Positions 8,115 to 16,059 of a stretch of 64,000 bases of DNA are shown piece by piece. Source of the stretch: Psychromicrobium silvestre (lineage in GTDB: Bacteria; Actinomycetota; Actinomycetes; Actinomycetales; Micrococcaceae). The notes under the pieces are model-generated. The model saw nothing but the letters and a program-made list of their open reading frames with translations. It did no database searches and was not told the DNA's origin. How positions within the stretch are numbered: position 1 is the first letter of the stretch; the number at the start of each line of letters is the position of its first letter. The stretch spans positions 930,001 through 994,000 of the forward strand of contig NZ_JACBYQ010000002.1 in assembly GCF_013408295.1 (NCBI RefSeq), given 5' to 3'. Both the position numbers and the translations under genes were made by a program.

Positions 8115-11100
8115 CTAGCGTTTCGGCCAGGCCTTGACCAGTAGTTGAGCGGTGCCGCTCTTACCGCTCGCATCGGCGACCTTGAGGGTGTGGGTTCCCA
8201 CCGTCAACGACTTGGGCACGGTGACTAGGACGATCACATTGCCACGGGAGTCCGATTTTCCGGTACCTAGCACCGCGCCGTTTTCCGCGGTCACGGTGAC
8301 CTTGGAGTTCGGGCTGAACTTCTGCCCGATGGCGATGGTGAAGGTGCCTTGGAAAACCGTCTTGGGTGCCAGGTAAACCGTGGGCTGAACCGGGTTGCTG
8401 GCCTTGATTGGAACAATCTCAGCCTTCTTCCCGCCGTCGCCGGTGGCGCTTAGATCGCCGGTGGCATTGTGGAAGTGCAGGAATAGCGCCTTGGCAGTGG
8501 TGTTACCCGGTGCGCGGTGGGCGTTGATTCCGGCATTGCTCTGATCGAAGAAGAGAGTGCTGGCACTGCCGTCTTCGAACCAGAGCGCGGGGTTCACCGG
8601 ATCGTATTTCAGCGGGGCAGTCTGATCCACGGGGACCAGATTTCCGTCCTTCTCCTTGTAGATGGAGTAGGTGGAGACCTGGTAGGTGAACGGGGCTGCC
8701 TTTGACCCGTCAATACCCAGAATGGATGCCGGCACCGACAGCTTCATCACGTTGGAATCCATCGTGTTGGAATCCAACGAACCATCGAGTCCGTTGAGCG
8801 GCACGGTGCCGAGAGACTGCGCTGAACCATCCGCCAGGTACTTGGAGATGACCACCAGGGGCAAATCCAAGCCGGTAGCAGTCCCGGTGCGGAGCTGGAA
8901 GTCGTACACGCCGTCGTTATTGGTGTCGATATCGACGTAGACCGGCATGAACTTGGTCAGCGCCGCCCAGTTGCCCCAGGTGCTGATCCCGAAGGCGATC
9001 TCGCCATCCTTGACGTCCGCACCCAGCTGAGCAAGTGCCGGAATGGTCGAAGAAACCCCGACGTCCTGCAGATCCATCGAACGCATTGCCAGATTTTCCT
9101 TGGCATCCGCGGCTGCGGTCTCATCTAGCGTCTCGATCCGAGGGCTGGAGGTTTGCAGTTCGAAGGGAGCCACCAGAGCGTTGTAACCATTAGCGTCAAC
9201 ATTGCCCTGCTGAAGCATCCGACCGGTCAAAGCAACCGGAGCCTGGGTTGCCGTGCCGAAGTTCAGCACCTTGCCCGCCGTCATCGCTGACGTCGGCTTA
9301 GGAGCCGCATAAACCGGAACCCGCAGGCTCGGAGCGCCCGCGTTGGAGAGCTCCACTCGGCCGGAGGCTTCGGCAATAAACTGCCGCGCGGTGCCCAGCT
9401 GAGTGGCATCCATGGTCGGGTCCAGGGTCTTGCGCAATTGCTTCGGGTCGGCAATCTTGAGGGTTACCGTGAAGGTAGCGCTGCCGCCACTCTTCACCGA
9501 GACCGTCGGTGAAGTCACGTACTCCACACCCGGCACGGTAGTAGCGGGAAGATACTTCACCGCGTAGTTACGAGCCGGTCCACCGAAGCTCTTGACCGTC
9601 ACCGATTTGGTGATGCTCAGGGGCTTATCGGCCAACTCAAGCACTCCGAAGTTAATGCTGGTCAGTTCCGCGTCGTCGGTGGCATAAGCCAGCACATTGG
9701 TGGTGGTTGCGTTCAGCGCATCAACTCGACCCGAGCCAACGCGGCCGGGGCCAAAGGCGAACTGTCCTTTGAATAGATCATGCGTTGCGGTGTTCATCAC
9801 GATGGACTTGACCTGCAAAGCGGACAGCTTGGTCTGAGCCATCACCAGGGCCGCGATCCCCGCCACATGTGGAGTCGCCATCGAGGTGCCACTCTTCACG
9901 TTAGCCCCGTTGCCGGTACCAACTCCGGCGGAGCCGATCGAGGTGCCCGGTGCCGCAACATCGGGTTTAACGATGCCGTTGGAACCGTGCACACCACGAG
10001 AGGAGCTGGTGTTTAAGGTGTCCAGAGCGTTCGTAGCGCCACCTGCGGTGCCTCGGTACTCGGCCTTGAGCTGGAGCTTCAGCGTGCCAGCCTCTGCGGC
10101 CGGGCGCAATTGCTGAGAATAGGTCTTGTTCAGCTGAACGCCGGGGATGGTGGCGTTACCAGCAATGCCGGCGGCGAAGGCATCCAAAGTGGAATCCAGT
10201 ACGACGCCGGTGGCACCGGCAGCCTGAGCATTATTGAACCGAGCAGCCGAGCCGCACTTACGAGTGGCATCGTTATCGTCCCAAGTCAGCCAGACCCAAT
10301 TGCCCGCCACCCGGGCCGCATCGGCGGCGGAGAAGGCAGCGCAACCATCGGAGTTAGTTCCACTCGGTCCCATCACCACGGTGCCGGTAAGCTGCGCCGG
10401 GGTGACTGCGGGGTTAGTGAAGTCGAAGCTGGAGGAGTACTGACCAGCGGCTTGCCCAACGGTCGGGGCGAGCACATCAATGCGGTCCAGGGCGCTCTGC
10501 GAGCCAACCGAGTTTGCGACCGTGAGTGAGGTCTTGGCATTTCCCGGGGAGCCGCCAATATCGTAGAAATCTCCCGCATTACCGGAAGCCACTACGGACA
10601 GGACGCCGGTTTTCGTCAGCTCGTTGATGACGTCGTTCTCCGGGTCATCCGTCGGCGTGTAGTCCGAGCCGAGCGACATATTGACGATATCCGCGCGGTC
10701 GCTGAAGTTGCCATCACCGTTCGGGTCAAGCACCTTGTCCAGGGCATCAATCACTAGGTCGGTGCTGCCGCCGCAACCGAAGACTCGGAAGGAGTACAGC
10801 CCTGCCTCGGGAGCCGAACCGGGCCCGATGCGCAGGCCGTTGACCTGGTTTGCGTTCAGCTCGGAGTATTTTGGGTTTCCATTAGTGCCGGAAGTGAAAG
10901 TCGAACCATTTTCATTCACGCCATAACCGGCTGCGGTGCCCGCCACATGGGTGCCGTGCCCGCCGGTGACGCAGTCCAGCGGGTTCTGGTCTGGATGCGG
11001 GACTGGCTGGTAGCTGGGGCTAGTAGGGTCGGCGTTGTAATCATCGCCGGCTAGATCGTAACCACCGAGGAATTTATTGGGATCGTAAGTGCCCGCTACC

Positions 11101-11762
11101 AGGGTGGGGGAGGCGCTCGCCGTTGAGTAAGCCTCCTTGGTGCCCGGACCACCGAAGTCGGTGTGGGTGTAATCAAGGCCGCTGTCCACTACCGCGATCT
11201 TGATTCCCTTGCCGGTCTGTCCGGTCTGCGCCCAAGTGTTCAGCGCCCGAGTGTCGACGTCCGTGGACTTATTGTCCGGGATGCTCTTAGGCACAATCGG
11301 GGTGATTTTGACGACGTCGGTCCGCTTGGCTAGATCCCGGATGGCGTCGGCATCACCTTTGATAACGACGCCGGGAAGCGAGTTGGTGGTGGTGTAAAGC
11401 TTGGTTGCCGAGGCCTGCTGCGTCACGGACTGGGCAGTTTGTTCGATGTTCTTGCGGAGCTGTTTCACGGTTGCCGAGGCATTTACCGGACTGCTGATCT
11501 TCTGCTTAACAGCTTGGGACTGAGTCGCCGCGAAGGCACCCTGGCCGGAGAGCTGGACGTAGACCGAAACCGGGCCCTTAGCGTCTGCTAGATTTCCGCT
11601 GATCTTGTCCGCGGGAACTGTCACCGAGTTGTTGGCGTCATTGGTCGGATTCTTGGGGGCTTCTGTGGCCTGGGCTTGGAGCCCAGTTCCGCACAGAAGC
11701 GCGATGCCGGTGAGGCCAGCCACAGTGACTGCTCTCACTCGCCTTTTTGAGGCAAAGGTCAT
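8115..11762 (-). CDS. Secreted S8 subtilisin-like serine protease with PA domain
   Basis: This 1215-residue preproprotease begins with a signal peptide (about 1-33, ending LQAQATEA). An I9-type inhibitor propeptide occupies about 65-160. The catalytic domain has Asp193 in AVVDSGLDYTHTDFGG, His269 in GGHGTHVAG and Ser627 in SGTSMATPHVAG. A protease-associated (PA) insert lies at roughly 430-560, between His and Ser, as in the C5a-peptidase/lactocepin and plant-subtilase subgroup. A long C-terminal region with fibronectin-like and Ig-like folds follows. There is no sorting signal, so it is probably secreted. The start has GAAGGA just upstream. All three catalytic residues are intact, so it should be active; the substrate is unknown. 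Confidence 0.93.
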   Translation of the reverse strand: MTFASKRRVRAVTVAGLTGIALLCGTGLQAQATEAPKNPTNDANNSVTVPADKISGNLADAKGPVSVYVQLSGQGAFAATQSQAVKQKISSPVNASATVKQLRKNIEQTAQSVTQQASATKLYTTTNSLPGVVIKGDADAIRDLAKRTDVVKITPIVPKSIPDNKSTDVDTRALNTWAQTGQTGKGIKIAVVDSGLDYTHTDFGGPGTKEAYSTASASPTLVAGTYDPNKFLGGYDLAGDDYNADPTSPSYQPVPHPDQNPLDCVTGGHGTHVAGTAAGYGVNENGSTFTSGTNGNPKYSELNANQVNGLRIGPGSAPEAGLYSFRVFGCGGSTDLVIDALDKVLDPNGDGNFSDRADIVNMSLGSDYTPTDDPENDVINELTKTGVLSVVASGNAGDFYDIGGSPGNAKTSLTVANSVGSQSALDRIDVLAPTVGQAAGQYSSSFDFTNPAVTPAQLTGTVVMGPSGTNSDGCAAFSAADAARVAGNWVWLTWDDNDATRKCGSAARFNNAQAAGATGVVLDSTLDAFAAGIAGNATIPGVQLNKTYSQQLRPAAEAGTLKLQLKAEYRGTAGGATNALDTLNTSSSRGVHGSNGIVKPDVAAPGTSIGSAGVGTGNGANVKSGTSMATPHVAGIAALVMAQTKLSALQVKSIVMNTATHDLFKGQFAFGPGRVGSGRVDALNATTTNVLAYATDDAELTSINFGVLELADKPLSITKSVTVKSFGGPARNYAVKYLPATTVPGVEYVTSPTVSVKSGGSATFTVTLKIADPKQLRKTLDPTMDATQLGTARQFIAEASGRVELSNAGAPSLRVPVYAAPKPTSAMTAGKVLNFGTATQAPVALTGRMLQQGNVDANGYNALVAPFELQTSSPRIETLDETAAADAKENLAMRSMDLQDVGVSSTIPALAQLGADVKDGEIAFGISTWGNWAALTKFMPVYVDIDTNNDGVYDFQLRTGTATGLDLPLVVISKYLADGSAQSLGTVPLNGLDGSLDSNTMDSNVMKLSVPASILGIDGSKAAPFTYQVSTYSIYKEKDGNLVPVDQTAPLKYDPVNPALWFEDGSASTLFFDQSNAGINAHRAPGNTTAKALFLHFHNATGDLSATGDGGKKAEIVPIKASNPVQPTVYLAPKTVFQGTFTIAIGQKFSPNSKVTVTAENGAVLGTGKSDSRGNVIVLVTVPKSLTVGTHTLKVADASGKSGTAQLLVKAWPKR

Positions 11763-11929
11763 CTTCTTCCTTCACAACGGAGTCCGTCGCGGTGTGCCGC
11801 AACGGACGCATGTCTGCTCTCGTATCCGCGACTCTTGGCCGCAGCATCTTTCGAAGAGAACGGCCCTGATGGGTCGCTCTCACAAACACTACGGGACTAA
11901 GTCCTGGCTGTGAATGGGCTGTTCATAAT

Positions 11930-11960
11930 TCATAGCAAGCTGGAAAAATGATTGCTATGA
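11930..11960. promoter_or_regulatory. Inverted repeat upstream of the KgtP-like transporter
   Basis: TCATAGCAA (11930-11938) and TTGCTATGA (11952-11960) form perfect 9-base arms 22 bases apart, two helical turns. This is the geometry of a dimeric regulator site and lies about 80 bases before the transporter start. No regulator gene is adjacent. Confidence 0.4.
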
Positions 11961-12038
11961 GCACCGATAGTGTTGCCTGACGCCCGTCGCTGCGCATAGC
12001 CTGAACGACGGCGCAACATGACGAAGTGGAGATTGCCA

Positions 12039-13451
12039 ATGACTTTGACACACGATCCGGAGCGCGAGGCGCTCAAGGCCCGCTCGGTGGTGGGGAACAT
12101 CCTCAGGGGCTCCGCAGGGAACATGGTTGAGTGGTACGACTTCTATTCCTTTACCGTTTTTGCTTCCTATTTCGGCCACGTCTTCTTCGCCAGTGGCTCC
12201 GAGGATAAGGACACCCTCGGTGTGCTGGGAGTTTTTGCGGCGAGCTTCATTATGCGACCGGTGGGTAGCTGGTTCTTTGGGCGTTATGCCGACCGAAACG
12301 GCCGCCGGGCGGCACTCACCTTGAGCGTCATTCTGATGGCGGGTGGCTCTCTGCTGATCGCCGTTTCGCCAGGAGTGGCACAGATCGGCGTCGGAGCCAC
12401 GGTCATCCTGTTCCTGGCCCGATTGCTGCAAGGTTTCTCGGTGGGTGGCGAGTACGGTACTAGCGCCACCTATATGTCGGAGATGGCCACCCGAAACCGC
12501 CGTGGGTTCTTCTCCAGCTTCCAATACGTCACCTTAGTCAGCGGTCAGGTACTGGCGCTGCTGGTGCAGATTGTTCTGCAATCCGTGCTGAGTCAGGATG
12601 CGCTGCGTGAGTGGGGCTGGCGCATTCCGTTCGTGATTGGTGCGCTTGCCGCCGTTACGGTGATGTGGATTCGGCGAGGCATGGTCGAATCCGTGCCGCA
12701 AGCTCAGCTAGATGCCGCGAAGAATGCCAAGGCCGGTGAGGCTGCGCCGGGCACCTTCCGGCTGTTGTCCAGGTACTGGAAGCCTTTCCTTGTGGTGATC
12801 GGACTGACCATGGGCGGCACAGTAGCTTTCTACACGTTCACCTCTTATATGCAGATCCTGATGAACGGCACCCTCAAGGACAAGCCCACGGTGAGCTGGG
12901 TGAACTTCTTCGCGCTGTTGCTGTTTATGTTGTTGCAACCCGTGGCGGGCGCGCTTTCCGACCGGATTGGACGCAAGCCCTTGTTGCTCTGGTTCGGCAT
13001 CGGCGGGGTTTTGCTGACCTGGCCAATAATGAGCGCGCTGAGCGGTACTAACAGCCCTGTGCTGTCCTTCTTGCTGATGATGTCGGCGCTGTTGATCGTG
13101 CTCGGCTACACCTCGATCAACGCATTGGTGAAATCGGAAATCTTCCCACGCGAAATCAGGGCACTGGGCGTTGGCTTGGGCTACGGCATCGCCAACGCGG
13201 TCTTCGGTGGAACCGCGCCCTATATTGGCAAGGCGCTGCACGAGGCGAAAGCCGACGGGGTTTTCTTCACCTACGTCACTGTGTGCATTGCGGTTTCGCT
13301 CGTCGTCTACATCTGGGCCTTCCGCAATAAGGGGCCGACTCAACTCGACAAGGAAGAGGGCAATGCCTTCGGTCCAGCCGAAGCCGCGGAATCGACCGAG
13401 TCCGCCGGAGCCGCGGAGTCCTCCGAATCGGCTGATCCCGCCTCGCGATAG
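12039..13451 (+). CDS. MFS metabolite:H+ symporter, KgtP/ShiA-like
   Basis: This 470-residue, 12-helix major facilitator belongs to the metabolite:H+ symporter family, whose members import dicarboxylates, alpha-ketoglutarate, shikimate or proline/betaine. The family signature is visible: GNMVEWYDFYSF at the N-terminus, RPVGSWFFGRYADRNGRR after helix 2, LARLLQGFSVGGEYGTSATYMSE, and DRIGRKPLLLWFG in the second half. A charged, Glu/Ser-rich tail ends the protein. The start at 12039 is preferred because GGAG lies seven bases upstream; an ATG at 12018 lacks a ribosome site. The substrate is unassigned; the similarity is best to KgtP-type carriers. It is monocistronic and ends in a shared hairpin with the opposing SDR gene. 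Confidence 0.85.
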   Translation: MTLTHDPEREALKARSVVGNILRGSAGNMVEWYDFYSFTVFASYFGHVFFASGSEDKDTLGVLGVFAASFIMRPVGSWFFGRYADRNGRRAALTLSVILMAGGSLLIAVSPGVAQIGVGATVILFLARLLQGFSVGGEYGTSATYMSEMATRNRRGFFSSFQYVTLVSGQVLALLVQIVLQSVLSQDALREWGWRIPFVIGALAAVTVMWIRRGMVESVPQAQLDAAKNAKAGEAAPGTFRLLSRYWKPFLVVIGLTMGGTVAFYTFTSYMQILMNGTLKDKPTVSWVNFFALLLFMLLQPVAGALSDRIGRKPLLLWFGIGGVLLTWPIMSALSGTNSPVLSFLLMMSALLIVLGYTSINALVKSEIFPREIRALGVGLGYGIANAVFGGTAPYIGKALHEAKADGVFFTYVTVCIAVSLVVYIWAFRNKGPTQLDKEEGNAFGPAEAAESTESAGAAESSESADPASR

Positions 13452-13461
13452 TCCACTGACC

Positions 13462-13499
13462 TCGCGATAGCCTACTGGCTCGTCAGTGGGCTATCGCGA
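13462..13499. terminator. Convergent hairpin between transporter and SDR genes
   Basis: TCGCGATAGCC (13462-13472) pairs with GGCTATCGCGA (13489-13499), and the stem extends inward to about 16 pairs with one wobble and a 6-base loop. The right arm includes the stop codon of the leftward SDR gene. A second copy of CCTCGCGATAG lies at the transporter stop (13441-13451). Confidence 0.65.
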
Positions 13500-14438
13500 A
13501 GTCTTTGAGCTATCTTGAGCCGTGAGGATCGCCTGGAGCGCCGTCGAAAGCGTGGGGTATTTCCATTGGAAACCAGCCTGTGCCAGTTTGCGCGGCTCAA
13601 CCCAGCGGCTCTTGAGTACCAGCTCCGGTTCGGTGCGAATCACCACCGCCCCGAACTCAAGGAGCCAGCGCGGGGTGGGAATCCCGAACGGAATTCGCAG
13701 TGCGCTGCGCACCTGGCGCATTAGTTCGGTGTTATCCACCACCTCGGGGCTGGCCAGGTTGACCGGTCCGGTAATTTCACGATGTTGATGAAGGAACAAA
13801 ATTGCCTGAAAAACGTCCTCGACATGAATCCAGCTGTACTTCTGGGTGCCCTTAGCCATTCGTCCGCCCAGGCCGAAACGGCTCAGAATCTGGAAGGGCC
13901 TCATGACGCCCCCGCCTCCCGGCCCGCTCCTGCGGTCGGTTCTCGTGGCAGGGCCCATCACGATCGACATTCGCAGGGCAATCTTTCGGACTCCGGAGGT
14001 ATCCGCTTGAGCCAGCGCCGCCTCCCAAGCCTTGGCTACCTCGACCGAGAAGCCTGAGCCTAGCTCGCCGTCGTCCTCGCTTTGGGCATGGTCCTCCGCG
14101 TGCCGGTAGATCGTCCCGGTGCTGGCATTGAACCAGTCCCGCGGAGGATGGGTGCAGGCGGCCAAGGCTCTGCCGAGTTCGCTCGTAGTTTCAGTTCGGG
14201 AGGCGAAGATCTCGGCCTTATTCGCTTCGTTGTAGCGGCAACTCACACTCTTTCCCGCGAGGTTCACCAGCAGCTCGCTGCCATCCAGGAGCTGGCTGAG
14301 CCCAGCGGTATCGCCCCAGCGGGCGGTCGCATTTCGGGCAATCAGGCGTACCTGCCAACCTTCTTCGACGAAACGACGGTGCAAGAACTTTCCAATAAAG
14401 CCGCTTGCTCCTGCCAGCACTACGACTTTTTCAGTCAT
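13491..14438 (-). CDS. TIGR01777-type NAD(P)-dependent epimerase/SDR (YfcH-like)
   Basis: This 315-residue extended short-chain dehydrogenase has the N-terminal cofactor loop GASGFIGKFL and LLVNLAGKSVSCRY. The ASTGTIY segment holds the catalytic region, with SWIHVEDVFQAILFL in the C-terminal half and a short DUF1731-like tail (TPRWLLEFGAVVIRTEPELVLKS). This YfcH/SULA-like family is widespread but has no firmly known substrate. It lies just downstream of, and overlaps by 4 bases, a TetR regulator on the same strand, so the two are co-transcribed and the regulator probably controls the pair. Confidence 0.88.
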   Translation of the reverse strand: MTEKVVVLAGASGFIGKFLHRRFVEEGWQVRLIARNATARWGDTAGLSQLLDGSELLVNLAGKSVSCRYNEANKAEIFASRTETTSELGRALAACTHPPRDWFNASTGTIYRHAEDHAQSEDDGELGSGFSVEVAKAWEAALAQADTSGVRKIALRMSIVMGPATRTDRRSGPGGGGVMRPFQILSRFGLGGRMAKGTQKYSWIHVEDVFQAILFLHQHREITGPVNLASPEVVDNTELMRQVRSALRIPFGIPTPRWLLEFGAVVIRTEPELVLKSRWVEPRKLAQAGFQWKYPTLSTALQAILTAQDSSKTSR

Positions 14439-15091
14439 GATCGAGCCTTCCGGATCAGACTCACCGCATCTTCAACGACTTTCCTTGCAATCGGTAGCTT
14501 GGCCAAAGTCAACAACCGGGTGATCAGGGGCGCGATGCCGTTCGCCAGTGCCTTACTTCGGTATTGATTCTCCGAACGGTCATTGACCCAGAAAAAGACG
14601 AGGGCCATATATCCGAGCCAGAGCAGCTCCGGTAAATCCTGTCTTAGGCTGGCGGGAGTCGCCGGGGAGGCGCCGTCCAAAGCGAGCCGGAACAGCTCAA
14701 TGGCGTCCTCTCTGGAGTCGGAGGAAGCTTCGTGAAAGGGGCTGGCCGTGTTCGACGGCGAGATGGCAGTTTGCAGGAAAGCGGTACCGAAGTCGTGGTA
14801 AGGCTCCATGACGGTGAATCCGGCGGCGAACACGGCCTGAAGTCGCTTGCTGAGTGAACTTTCCGTGCGGATGGCGTTTATCGCGGTGGCTCGATGTTCG
14901 AGTTGGATTCTTGAATAGAGTTCCTGAACCAGATCATCCTTGGACTCAAAGTAGTAGTAGGCGCTGCCCAGGGAGATGCTGGCTTCCTGGGCTATTGCCC
15001 GCATAGTGGTTTTTTCGAAGCCACGTTCTCGGAACATGCCGAGCGCGGTATCTATCACCAATTGCCGGGTTTGCTCACTCTTCGCAGTCAT
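14435..15091 (-). CDS. TetR-family transcriptional repressor
   Basis: The protein has 218 residues. The N-terminal helix-turn-helix (residues about 8-55: RGFEKTTMRAIAQEASISLGSAYYYFESKDDLVQEL, read in two pieces) is canonical TetR. The C-terminal ligand domain (60-200) is not diagnostic. The gene heads a two-gene operon with an SDR enzyme (ATGA overlap). Two related palindromes upstream at 15157-15178 and 15195-15208 are strong candidates for its own operators. The inducer is likely the substrate or product of the SDR, which is unknown. Confidence 0.88.
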   Translation of the reverse strand: MTAKSEQTRQLVIDTALGMFRERGFEKTTMRAIAQEASISLGSAYYYFESKDDLVQELYSRIQLEHRATAINAIRTESSLSKRLQAVFAAGFTVMEPYHDFGTAFLQTAISPSNTASPFHEASSDSREDAIELFRLALDGASPATPASLRQDLPELLWLGYMALVFFWVNDRSENQYRSKALANGIAPLITRLLTLAKLPIARKVVEDAVSLIRKARS

Positions 15092-15156
15092 GGTGTTGCT
15101 GCCGTCCTTGTGGTTTTTGTCGTTCTCGCCGTCTGAAGATCGTTGCCGTCTTCGTA

Positions 15157-15208
15157 ATATTCGAACGTGTTCAAATATGAGTAAAGCAGATTATTTGAAC
15201 ATGTTCAA
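15157..15208. promoter_or_regulatory. Paired TetR-type operator palindromes
   Basis: Site 1 spans 15157-15178 (core GAACGTGTTC, 9 of 11 pairs complementary). Site 2 is TTGAACATGTTCAA at 15195-15208, a perfect 14-bp palindrome. Both share the GAAC-NN-GTTC core; their centres are 34 bases apart. They lie 66-117 bases upstream of the TetR start, consistent with autoregulation. Confidence 0.6.
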
Positions 15209-15259
15209 GTATTCGGGTCCGGGGCTGTTTCCGGGTCCGCTCCGGTTTCCGGCGTCGAT

Positions 15260-15416
15260 TCCGCTCTGGGGTCGATCCGGTCCGGCATCCCGCTCGGGTC
15301 GATCCGGCGTCCGAGAGCGGGGACTGGGGACTGGGTGGAGCGATGGCGAACGAGCTGAGTAAACCGAGGAAGCGAGCCGACCAAGCGGGCCGACCAAGTG
15401 GGCCGATCGATTTGGG
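15260..15416. repeat. Short direct repeats in a repeat-dense gap
   Basis: GGGTCGATCCGG occurs twice between about 15270 and 15307, and a 13-base unit with core GCCGACCAAG occurs in tandem at about 15376-15413 with a third degenerate copy. No convincing gene lies in 15092-15629; the gap also holds the operators, the hairpin at 15431-15493 and the GGGAAACGG repeats. Confidence 0.5.
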
Positions 15417-15430
15417 AGGTTGAGCGTGTA

Positions 15431-15493
15431 CATCGAGTGTGGAGATCTGCATCTTTTGAGGCTCTCTTAGTGTGCAGATCTCCACACTCGATG
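15431..15493. terminator. 21-bp perfect hairpin downstream of the cupin gene
   Basis: The arms 15431-15451 and 15473-15493 are perfectly complementary with a 21-base loop. It lies about 140 bases beyond the cupin stop and upstream of the TetR operators, so a terminator or insulator role is plausible; no T-run is obvious. Confidence 0.5.
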
Positions 15494-15524
15494 ACGGGGG
15501 TGTTGGGGCAAGAGGCACCTCGAG

Positions 15525-15628
15525 GGGAAACGGTAGCCCTAAGGGGAAACGGGTGCTCTAAGCGGGAGCAGCTGCAGAAAGGGGGAATAGCCGCAGAAAG
15601 GGAGAAAGGGGAAGAAAGGGGAAACGGG
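15525..15628 (+). repeat. Three copies of the GGGGAAACGG repeat, purine-rich tract
   Basis: GGGAAACGGTAGCC (15525-15538), AGGGGAAACGGGTGC (15542-15556) and AGGGGAAACGGG (15617-15628) lie in a strongly purine-rich strand just beyond the cupin stop. The first is identical over 14 bases to 42243-42256 and the second over 15 bases to 40983-40997. Confidence 0.65.
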
Positions 15629-15629
15629 C

Positions 15630-16001
15630 TTAGGCGAGGGAATCGTCGTGCGAGGCGGTTAACTCGCCACCGGCTTCACCGGTATTGATGACTCCGGCTG
15701 GTTCGATCAGCATCACCCTGACCTGGCCGCCGTCGGTGATCGGGCAGTGCTCCACTCCACGTGGCACCACGAAAAGCTGGCCGGGGCCGAGCGAAACATT
15801 CCCATCGCGCAATTGAATGGTCAGCGAGCCGGAAAGTACCAGGAATAGCTCGTCGGTTTCCTGATGGCTGTGCCAGACGAACTCACCGTCCAGGCGGGCC
15901 AGTTTAATCTCGTAGTCATTCAGCCGGGCAATCACCTTAGGAGACCAAACCTCATCGAAATGACTGAAGCGTTCTTCAAGGTCAATGGCTTCTCGGTTCA
16001 T
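15630..16001 (-). CDS. Small cupin-domain protein
   Basis: This 123-residue single-domain cupin has metal-ligand motif 1 as HSHQETDE (His44, His46, Glu) and motif 2 as VPRGVEHCP with its His, on a beta-rich core (LFLVLSGSLTIQLRDG, LGPGQLFVVPRG). The family binds Fe, Mn or Zn and includes isomerases, dioxygenases and non-enzymatic sensors; the function here cannot be told. I place the start at the ATG at 16001, but a GTG at 16037 would add 12 residues and neither has a strong ribosome site. It is divergent from cstA, whose start is only 58 bases away, so the two share a control region. A repeat tract and a hairpin lie downstream. Confidence 0.8.
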   Translation of the reverse strand: MNREAIDLEERFSHFDEVWSPKVIARLNDYEIKLARLDGEFVWHSHQETDELFLVLSGSLTIQLRDGNVSLGPGQLFVVPRGVEHCPITDGGQVRVMLIEPAGVINTGEAGGELTASHDDSLA

Positions 16002-16059
16002 CTCTTCAGTATGCCCCTCGGGTAGCCTGGTGTTCACAGCTGACTCTCAAGGAGGAGAC

